Assembly (NCBI GenBank): GCA_914767715.1
Contig: OU612069.1
Coordinates: 23,307,387 to 23,371,386 of the forward strand
Origin: Membranipora membranacea
Lineage: Eukaryota > Bryozoa > Gymnolaemata > Cheilostomatida > Membraniporidae
DNA length: 64,000 nt
Reading direction: 5' to 3'
Each line of letters starts with the position of its first letter. The first letter of the stretch is position 1. The notes under the pieces are model-generated. The model was not told where the DNA came from, made no database searches, and saw only the letters and a program-made list of their open reading frames with translations. A program made the position numbers and the translations under genes. Shown here one piece after another: positions 60,501-64,000 of this stretch.

Positions 60501-61548
60501 TATAAGCTGCTTATTTGAATATTTTCTGAAAAATTCTCACATGATTTCAAAAGGAACACTGTCAATCATCATCGTGACTCCACACTGGCCTTCCTACCAT
60601 GATTAAGCTGCCATTTAGACCAACAAAATTGGCTACAGTTTCTGCGAGTTTTTATTATGTTATTTTTCGTATTAGCAGTAGATGAATTAAAAACTAGTTG
60701 ATTATAATTTAAGAGATTAATTTTCAGTCAAGCAAATTTTATTATTAATTTTAATCTGTAGGAATCGGTGTTAATGCTTGCGCGAGCAACCCGTGTGGCC
60801 ATGGAATCTGTTCTGACCTAGAATCTGGTTTTGATTGTCTTTGTGATGATAATTGGTCTGGATCAACCTGCTCAGTTTGTAAGTACAAAATGATTCATTG
60901 CAAAAAACTTGATTCATTCATGAAATAAAGTTTAGAATTTTGTAATAGCAAATTTGTCATGGCAAGAGCCATTAAGCCTTGGGAGTGGTGAGTCTGATGG
61001 TAACTTTCTTTTGGCATAAGTTAGCTGTATTATAATGTTTTTCCATTTATACATTTTTCAGTGATTGAAACACTTAATTGTCCTGTTCAATATTACTTCT
61101 TGATCTTTTATTTTCAGCCACTCCAAGAGTTGGTGAGTACTGATGACACAATCTTGATGCAGTACGCACATGATGATTGAGTTTTTACAATTTGATAGTA
61201 ATTTTAGCTTTTCACAAATGGATTTGAAACCAGAATTGAGACAAAAGCTTTAGTTTCAACACAGAAACATCCATTGATTCACCTGGTTTGCGTGATGTAA
61301 TTTACAATTAACGTGGGAGTTGCTACAGCATAATGTTTTGTTTGTTATATTAATATCAGCCATATAAACAGCATCTGTTATTATCATGTTATGTTATGAA
61401 ATTCTGTCTCTATTTATTAGGTGCAGTTTTCCCTGCACTCGGATCCTTTGATGCCGCCAGCCATCTGATGAGCATCGGAACATCTAGGAGTGAGACCTTC
61501 TCAATCATGATGTTCACAGCTTCCCTAACATCCTGTACCGTTATTTAA
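27535..61548 (+). CDS. Secreted protein with two NHL-like beta-propeller plus EGF units (21 exons)
   Basis: The spliced model of 2610 bases encodes 869 residues, and every junction agrees in phase. Residues 1-19 form a signal peptide (MTGHVHLAILILTACVNGC). Residues about 20-381 form propeller 1, 382-418 EGF 1, 419-783 propeller 2, 784-822 EGF 2, and 823-869 the tail. NHL-type blades are seen (LFVDNKSCARKMKM, HFVDSNSCARRLKLI, NILMVADHGKGSVVIYN). Both EGF modules have six cysteines in order. Exons 2-10 and 11-19 correspond one to one with identical phases, so the gene is an internal tandem duplication. The tail ends in a weakly hydrophobic stretch that could be a GPI signal or simply a C-terminus. 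The role is presumably extracellular binding; the ligand is unknown. Introns 5 and 9 hold BEL/Pao elements. The order resembles extracellular NHL/EGF proteins, but I recognise no named orthologue. Confidence 0.82.
28880..28988 (+). CDS. Propeller gene exon 2
   Basis: 109 bases; acceptor TTATTTAG, donor GTAAGT. The ending VTGVPSLEFVDNFMI aligns with the end of exon 11 (LTARLARVGEGFLL). Starts with one carried base and ends at a codon boundary, as exon 11 does. Confidence 0.78.
29121..29238 (+). CDS. Propeller gene exon 3
   Basis: 118 bases; acceptor TTTTGTAG, donor GTAAGC. Contains QIMVGNGNG and GCIQIYYMR, matched by LIVGHRYW and AIGYYRLGR of exon 12. Leaves one base. Confidence 0.78.
29478..29669 (+). 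CDS. Propeller gene exon 4 (NHL-like blade)
   Basis: 192 bases, the same length as exon 13. Blade core EDGQWLLFVDNKSCARKMKM then QVTTVIG, the lyvaD-x-x-x-x-RI..vttlaG form of NHL repeats. Confidence 0.85.
29880..29940 (-). ncRNA. Degenerate tRNA-like / SINE head in intron 4
   Basis: The minus strand has TGGTCCATTGGATAGGGCGT, an A-box form, but the B box is eroded. Probably an old tRNA-derived SINE. Confidence 0.3.
30128..30237 (+). CDS. Propeller gene exon 5
   Basis: 110 bases; acceptor TTAATAG, donor GTGAGT. Reads GTLDLGQHGQARFVIGM then a W-V-F-F-V strand; the partner is exon 14 (GTLNLNEYGSQTRVTGM). Followed by a 7.7-kb intron holding an antisense BEL/Pao relic. Confidence 0.82.
31306..31442 (-). 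repeat. BEL/Pao relic 3' LTR
   Basis: 137 bases; the first 50 match 37660-37607 at nearly every position (GAGTTGCCTCGCCACGACGC on the plus strand in both). Confidence 0.65.
31443..32640 (-). pseudogene. BEL/Pao relic: integrase core and C-terminal domain
   Basis: In minus-strand order: HCVKCRKLRG (zinc region) and the GIDVFGP start of the core near 32345. Then come a DQGTNFIGA block near 32215, SGGVWERLFR near 32080, RPLTP/LTPNLLLTMK near 31900, and the terminal domain with KWTKSERNIKLGDIAMIKEE near 31700. Split among several frames. Confidence 0.82.
32641..33197 (-). pseudogene. BEL/Pao relic: RNase H end to integrase start
   Basis: Resumes as HVSNRVQ..QWHYVSTEINPVDVASRG (end of RNase H domain), then a linker and KLDPFIDKEGILRVGGRLSN, the integrase N-terminal block. 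Frame changes occur near 33010 and 32640. Confidence 0.8.
33376..33490 (+). ncRNA. tRNA-like sequence, probable SINE
   Basis: A-box-like TGGCGCAATCGG (about 33400-33411) and perfect B box GGTTCGAGTCC (33462-33472), with a GGGGATGG-like 5' end and a CCCACTGGGGGAGC 3' end. The interval between boxes is longer than in a plain tRNA, so it is either a tRNA with a long variable region or a SINE head. It lies inside the insertion in the BEL/Pao relic. Confidence 0.5.
35345..35591. mobile_element. hAT-type MITE, 247 bp, with 8-bp target duplication
   Basis: Terminal inverted repeats TAGTGCTGTCACGAT / ATCGTGACAGCGCTA, flanked by CCTGTAAC (35337-35344) and CCTGTAAG (35592-35599). An 8-bp duplication and such ends are typical of hAT-derived MITEs. 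No transposase. Confidence 0.82.
35600..35798 (+). pseudogene. Possible decayed propeller-blade exon
   Basis: Open plus-strand frame GITALNTVNNNILMTG then KYLSYCDLSGY, resembling the NILMVADHGKGSVVIYNITSG blade of exon 17 in spacing. No acceptor remains because the MITE sits at its left edge, and the gene model needs no exon here. Weak. Confidence 0.25.
36669..37606 (-). pseudogene. BEL/Pao relic: RT and RNase H N-part
   Basis: KFIHQKFYVDDGPTSLPT (catalytic YVDD) leads into KTRRGVLSTVAPVFDPLGLI, then CYKTDTLTQPTDVQIYTFVD and the PRLELQAAVLGVKVSDFLV and FWSDSQSVLGYI RNase H blocks. It stops at KRFSVH, where the insertion begins. Confidence 0.82.
37919..38063 (+). CDS. Propeller gene exon 6
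   Basis: 145 bases; acceptor TTTTGAAG, donor GTAAGG. Begins GLYIYSWNGDSKRKV, equivalent to GIYKYVRSGLKKKHV of exon 15; both start at a codon boundary and leave one G. Confidence 0.82.
38881..38965 (+). CDS. Propeller gene exon 7
   Basis: 85 bases; acceptor TTTTTTAAG, non-ideal donor GTTGGT. GVTCYNFDR aligns with GITKYNFRW of exon 16 and both leave the two bases AG. Found by phase and alignment; the donor choice is the weakest in the model. Confidence 0.6.
39608..39777 (+). CDS. Propeller gene exon 8
   Basis: 170 bases; acceptor TTTATAG, donor GTGAAT. The blade ALLMVTDWAESQVFLFNIED aligns with the NILMVADHGKGSVVIYN blade of exon 17. Confidence 0.82.
41345..41500 (+). CDS. Propeller gene exon 9
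   Basis: 156 bases; acceptor TTTCAG, donor GTATGT. Last blade of propeller 1: SCILPSVKSTMWVG then AIVVDRS..YELAL, equivalent to the ATCKWVELKSAMWLT..RVYRVSF end of exon 18. Confidence 0.82.
42933..43436 (+). repeat. BEL/Pao 5' LTR
   Basis: TGTTTTCTGAGAATCACATA start, TTTGCATCA end. About fifteen scattered differences from the 3' LTR plus a divergent patch at 42965-42980. Confidence 0.85.
43437..44779 (+). pseudogene. BEL/Pao protease and N-terminal reverse transcriptase
   Basis: Open frame entered from inside the 5' LTR. The protease motif LLDSGSNRTFI lies at about 43598-43630, within the retropepsin-like domain of Pao elements. A Pao linker follows, then RT starting at NNAWYIPHFGVYHPKKPDKI and RVVFDGSAK. 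The frame is lost around 44690-44780, before the catalytic region. No gag part is present. Confidence 0.85.
44780..45978 (+). pseudogene. BEL/Pao RT catalytic part and RNase H
   Basis: HLFGATSSPACATYGL, then ENFYVDDGS with the catalytic YVDD at about 44917-44928, in broken frames. From 45112 an open frame holds STRRGVLSTIASIYDPLGFL, PRLELQAAVTSSLI, FWTDSQVVHGYL and NHADHASRGM. Confidence 0.85.
45979..47401 (+). pseudogene. BEL/Pao integrase and C-terminal domain
   Basis: NLNPFLDQDGVLKVGGRLGR and the H2C2 zinc region (HEQLAHQ, HCVVCRRQRA) lie in one frame. A -1 type change at about 46550 leads to the core: SRAVHIEVLDDM, WWDQGTNFIG, SHMGGVWERMIR (D, D, E positions present). RPLSV/LTPSMLLTMK and a chromatin-type terminal domain (KIAVGDIVLMKDEN) follow, with the stop at 47399-47401. 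Confidence 0.87.
47521..48022 (+). repeat. BEL/Pao 3' LTR
   Basis: Starts TGTTTTCTGAGAATCACATA directly after the purine tract; ends TTTGCATCA. Confidence 0.85.
48725..48836 (+). CDS. Propeller gene exon 10 (EGF domain 1)
   Basis: 112 bases; acceptor TTTTGCAG, donor GTGAGT. Six cysteines: CPPNKCNGHGQC, then C-T-C and NNGWIGETC, a standard EGF fold. Joins exon 9 across the BEL/Pao-bearing intron as GCT (Ala). Confidence 0.88.
48975..49077 (+). CDS. Propeller gene exon 11
   Basis: 103 bases; acceptor ATTTTAAG, donor GTAAGT. First exon of propeller 2, partner of exon 2; the two bases left by the EGF exon are completed here (CA+A). Confidence 0.72.
49282..49390 (+). CDS. Propeller gene exon 12
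   Basis: 109 bases; acceptor CTTTACAG, donor GTAAGA. SVLIVGHRYWDRNKEGAIGY matches exon 3. Leaves one T, completed by CA at the start of exon 13. Confidence 0.75.
50437..50628 (+). CDS. Propeller gene exon 13 (NHL-like blade)
   Basis: 192 bases; acceptor CATTTCAG, donor GTAAGT. Blade KNGKWLHFVDSNSCARRLKL then VKTWIG; the closest match to NHL in the protein, and the partner of exon 4. Confidence 0.86.
50842..50917. repeat. Hairpin in intron 13
   Basis: Arms of about 26 bp (GTACTAAAAAGGTACTATTT and complement) with a 20-base loop. Likely a small palindromic MITE. Confidence 0.7.
51657..51738. repeat. Uninterrupted repeat copy (empty site)
   Basis: Matches 6765-6811 joined to 7709-7734 (CTCGACATTTCAGGCATTAG, then TAATACTGAGTGATTTGA) without the 885-bp element. 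Confidence 0.75.
52291..52829. repeat. Dispersed repeat, copy B (inverse of 5778-6316)
   Basis: Reverse-complement match to copy A over its whole length, with many substitutions. Lies in intron 13. Confidence 0.7.
53434..53552 (+). CDS. Propeller gene exon 14
   Basis: 119 bases; acceptor TGACTGTAG, donor GTGAGT. GRCGNGTLNLNEYGS then TMVELGSKAFVFSGPF; partner of exon 5. Followed by a 4.7-kb intron. Confidence 0.82.
54636..54751. repeat. Palindrome in intron 14
   Basis: Arms of about 53 bp (CCTTCTGTAGTTGGTGCA.. and complement ..TGCACCAACTACAAAAGG) around AAGAGAGAA, with GAGTGCCCCAGTGG / CCACTGGGGCACTC conserved. GTCCAAATCAC occurs directly on both sides. Confidence 0.75.
55030..55075 (+). pseudogene. 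Relic of an NHL-blade exon in intron 14
   Basis: A T-tract plus CAG acceptor is followed by LACTKRLKLMK and TAG. CGGCTCAAGCTAAT is identical to exon 13 at its SCARRLKLIN motif. The match is short, so it could be chance, but the acceptor and frame fit. Confidence 0.35.
55950..56440. repeat. Three degenerate 190-base tandem units
   Basis: Each unit has TTGACA(C/T)(A/T)GGTCACATTG-like, TTGTAC(A/C)(A/T)ATATC-like, AATTAGTCA(A/T)TGA(A/C) and TATCAATAC(T/A)GGTTTTC blocks in order. Intronic. Confidence 0.6.
56680..57815. repeat. Tandem duplication, two copies about 660 bases apart
   Basis: 56680-57090 and 57335-57815 share AACTGGATC(C/T)ACCC, CTGCTACCAG, TCTGTAAAACGTCAA, TTCTATGAACTTTGCC and CATATGCGCCATCAGAACGG in the same order. 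The second copy carries small insertions. Confidence 0.7.
58276..58432 (+). CDS. Propeller gene exon 15
   Basis: 157 bases; acceptor AATATAG, donor GTAAGT. GIYKYVRSGLKKKHVVGGG; partner of exon 6. Confidence 0.82.
58744..58795 (+). CDS. Propeller gene exon 16
   Basis: 52 bases; acceptor ATTGACAG, donor GTGAGC. Reads GITKYNFRWKSRFYRIA and leaves AG, completed by C of exon 17. Confidence 0.78.
59852..60039 (+). CDS. Propeller gene exon 17
   Basis: 188 bases; acceptor CTGTTACAG, unusual donor GTACGG. Contains FGGAGGIIDINPIY and the NILMVADHGKGSVVIYN blade. An inverted copy exists at 12959-13143. Confidence 0.85.
60253..60426 (+). CDS. Propeller gene exon 18
   Basis: 174 bases; acceptor T8-AG, donor GTAAGT. 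CRDFTGSYPSIVKTNNAATC then VYRVSF closes propeller 2. An inverted copy exists at 12567-12740. Confidence 0.85.
60762..60878 (+). CDS. Propeller gene exon 19 (EGF domain 2)
   Basis: 117 bases; acceptor ATCTGTAG, donor GTAAGT. CASNPCGHGIC, FDCLC and WSGSTC give the six EGF cysteines. Partner of exon 10. Confidence 0.88.
61118..61132 (+). CDS. Propeller gene exon 20 (15-base micro-exon)
   Basis: Only 15 bases between ATTTTCAG and GTGAGT, encoding the STPRVG junction. Keeps phase; skipping it would also keep the frame. Confidence 0.65.
61421..61548 (+). CDS. Propeller gene exon 21 (last exon, stop)
   Basis: 128 bases from acceptor TTTATTAG to TAA at 61546-61548. Encodes a unique tail ending in a Ser/Thr/Cys-containing, moderately hydrophobic run (FSIMMFTASLTSCTVI). 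Confidence 0.72.
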
Positions 61549-62200
61549 CTGATGACTATCAGCACGGTGATGTCGTTCCTTTGAATTTTCAACCTAAGAA
61601 CCAAATGTATCAACCTACTTACAGTATTAATATGTTTAAATTTTGTCTGCCATTTATAGATTATACTTGAATCCCTTCATGTCACACAGAATCATAAAAA
61701 AACATTTTGCCTTTGTAATAAGAATATTTGAAATAATATGGAATTGAAACAACCAAGTGATTTTCGAAACCTTTTTTGTTTGTTTTCTGAGAGGCTCTCT
61801 CATTCATGTAGGAGTGACTGTCTGATAACACTGATAACACATTCTTACTGACTTGATTTTCAAATATGAATTCTTTAAATTTTCATATTATATACAGCTT
61901 ATGATAGTAGGTGTCAATGCAGAAAGCATACTATCATTATTGCCAATGTCTCTGCAAAGAAATAAAACCTTTGAAAAGTTAATTTCCTACTACACACCTG
62001 TTACCTACCTGAGCTCATATAGATTGCATACACACAGGAAAATACATTCGTTAATTTGATCGATTTATAACTGTAGACAGTCGTTAAATAGGGGAACTAA
62101 GAAGTCGTTAAAATATGATCAAGTCAGGGTCATAAACTGATCAATAGGATCTAGTATTTGTATCAAAGTAACGATAACAAATGGTCTGCAGGCCTATTCA
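61549..62200. other. 3' UTR and intergenic region after the propeller gene
   Basis: Non-coding to my eye; holds the candidate polyadenylation signal. Confidence 0.35.
61961..61966 (+). terminator. Candidate polyadenylation signal (AATAAA)
   Basis: AATAAA about 415 bases after the stop of the propeller gene; the only good hexamer close enough that I noticed. Assignment is inference. Confidence 0.45.
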
Positions 62201-62224
62201 TTCAAATAATGCTAATGCTATGAT

Positions 62225-62458
62225 ATCGTTAAATAGTAATCACAGTAACGAGAGGGAGGCTTTAAATATGATCATATTGATCTTAGTATCGTTACTTTGC
62301 CAATTTATGATGATTCGAATTAACTGTTCTCAAAATTTCATATCGTTGAATAGTAATCACAGTAACGAGAGGGAGGCTTTAAACATGATCATACTGATCT
62401 TGGTATCGTTACTTTGCCAATTTATGATGATTCGAATTAACTGTTCTCAAAATTTCAG
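62225..62458 (+). repeat. Two-copy 117-base tandem repeat with open frame
   Basis: The 117-base period (39 codons) is nearly perfect. The plus-strand ORF 62181-62552 therefore repeats NEREALNMIILILVSLLCQF twice, each copy a hydrophilic start and a hydrophobic run. No start context, splice signal or homology supports a gene. Confidence 0.7.
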
Positions 62459-62923
62459 TATGTCTTATACTTCAATAATACTGCTGATTAAGAAATGGAG
62501 TTATTTAATCCAAATTTTTCTTATTTTTTATTTTTATCCACAACTGACTTGAAAAGAGCTTAGGCTTAGGAATATGTAGGTAATTAGAGAAAATTTAATG
62601 AGTAATAAGAGTAATATAAAAAGTGAGAGTTAAAAAATGATGAAACATGACAAAACAAGATAATAAAGTGTATACAAACTGGAAGTAAGCAAAAGGGTAA
62701 TAAGAAGGAGAATATATCTGGGGGAAAAAAGCTTAGGAATAGGTCTATGTAGGTTATATGGGAAAAGTGACGAGTATTAAGAGAGTTGCATGTAATAAAA
62801 CAAAGATAATAAAGGGAATATAACACTTAATTATGCAAAATGACAAGGAGACGGGCAAAGAGATCAAGTTAAAAGATATAACGGCAGACAATTTTAAAAT
62901 ATAAGATACAAACTACACAGAAT

Positions 62924-63306
62924 TTAACGTTTATACTTGCTTATGAGCTCGTGTTGCGTTTTGCTCAGTTTGTATGCCTTGCCATCCTCGCCTTTGACGC
63001 CCATAACATGGGCAAGAAACTTAACAAAGGTTGAGGTAGGCATTTCAATATGTAATATATAGTGCATTAGTGGAAATATGCTCAGCATCTCACATAGATT
63101 ACATACTTCCAAGGAGAAGCCACCATGGACACATATAAACAGCTTGTCATCATGGTGAGCTGAGATAACTCCTCCAGTGCTGTTGGCAGCGGTAGTTGGG
63201 TCCTTCAAAATCATGATCTGTTTCAGCGCACCATCGACATTATTGACCCTCATCTTTCTAAGTGCTGACCTGATGATGTCTGAAGGATCTACAACACCGA
63301 AAAGCA
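62924..63306 (-). CDS. Unrecognised gene, terminal exon
   Basis: Open for 127 codons. The acceptor at 63307-63309 is chosen because it alone restores the phase of the preceding exon. Confidence 0.55.
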
Positions 63307-63697
63307 CTGAAGTCTGAATCATGTTATCATGACATGGAGATTATGCAAAGGGCTATGAGATATTTAACACTTCCCAGCGTTACCAGAGCAATGAAGTATT
63401 AAACACATGAATGATGGATGATGTTAAGGGAGATTACAGTTGCTGATATCATACTAGATACTTGGGGTGCAACTTGATACAAGATCAAATAAGACTAGAG
63501 GCTTGGAAACGATAACTGTGGAACTCTGACAGCAGGATGACACTTGATTGGTACTGAGCATCATTAAAATTCTTGACAAATGCATATTGACATAAACACT
63601 CACCTAAAAATTCTTGTTCTTTGATCATAGCCTGTATGATCTTCAAGCCTTTCTGAGGATACCCCTCACCCGCTATTCTGCCACATTCCTTTAACAC
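62924..63697 (-). CDS. Unrecognised gene, last two coding exons
   Basis: Minus strand: exon 63697-63604 (acceptor TTATTAG, donor GTGAGT, VLKECGRIAGEGYPQKGLKI..) and terminal exon 63306-62924 (acceptor ACTTCAG). The terminal exon runs to a TAA/TAG-type stop at 62926-62924. The phase fits: one G joins TG as Val. The C-terminal 127 residues contain DPSDIIRSALRKMRVNNVDG, a Cys-rich hydrophobic middle (CNLCEMLSIFPLMHYILHIE) and a basic end (HELISKYKR). I recognise no family. The rest of the gene lies beyond the right edge or in exons I could not place. Confidence 0.55.
63604..63697 (-). CDS. Unrecognised gene, penultimate exon
   Basis: 94 bases with clean AG and GTGAGT borders; 31 codons plus one base. 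Starts at a codon boundary. Confidence 0.55.
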
Positions 63698-64000
63698 CTA
63701 ATAAGTAAAAAGCAATAATTATTACTGCAGTTGTATATTTTAAGACCAGTGCTAATTTCAGGGATGATTCTCGGAAATAGAGGCTTCAGAAATCATTCGA
63801 AATTCAATACGGTACTGGTGACATTGTACCCAGAAATCAATAAGTTCCAGCACAGTTTAACCCTCATACAGCTCGGTTTCAAACTATGTAATTCCAGAAC
63901 TCAACAATGGCTTAAATCTTACAGCAGCTGTGTCAGTCAATCAAGCTCAATGAATCTAACCGCAAGCACCAAGCACAAAACAACACTGAAAACTTTTGCT

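Noticed and set aside
1-64000. CRISPR arrays, operons, bacterial promoters or rRNA genes
   Set aside because: None seen; the window is spliced animal DNA.

Overview
This is animal (metazoan) genomic DNA. It is AT-rich, has kilobase-scale spliceosomal introns with GT-AG borders, and is dense in mobile elements. The domain content (an SLC16-like transporter; a secreted beta-propeller/EGF protein) and the element mix (Ty3/Gypsy, BEL/Pao, a non-LTR fragment, hAT-type MITE, foldback elements) suggest an invertebrate, probably marine. The species cannot be fixed from sequence alone.

Genes. (1) Minus strand, 10650 to 788: first five coding exons of a major-facilitator transporter resembling the monocarboxylate-transporter (SLC16) family; the last exon(s) are not visible. 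(2) Plus strand, 27535-61548: a complete 21-exon model of 869 codons, all junctions in phase. It encodes a signal peptide, an NHL-like propeller, an EGF domain, a second NHL-like propeller, a second EGF domain and a short tail. The nine exons of the second half match the nine of the first half one to one with the same intron phases, so the gene arose by internal tandem duplication. (3) Minus strand, 63697 to 62924: the last two coding exons of an unrecognised gene.

Copies. Exons 17-18 of the propeller gene, with intron, exist as an inverted copy at about 11.7-13.15 kb with open frames and splice sites. Two transporter exons exist as an inverted, broken copy at 19.48-20.60 kb, split by a foldback element. 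Each copy therefore lies between the two genes and has the strand of the other gene.

Mobile DNA. A degenerate Ty3/Gypsy element (13.70-18.53 kb, 210-bp LTRs) lies between the genes. A BEL/Pao element without gag (42.93-48.02 kb, about 500-bp LTRs) sits in intron 9. A second, antisense BEL/Pao relic (31.31-37.66 kb) sits in intron 5 and is split by a 3.5-kb composite insertion holding a tRNA-like SINE and an hAT-type MITE with an 8-bp target duplication. Three large foldback elements (7.74-8.87, 19.87-20.38, 22.93-25.07 kb), an 885-bp TIR element with its empty site elsewhere in the window, tandem duplications and a dispersed palindromic repeat family make up much of the rest.
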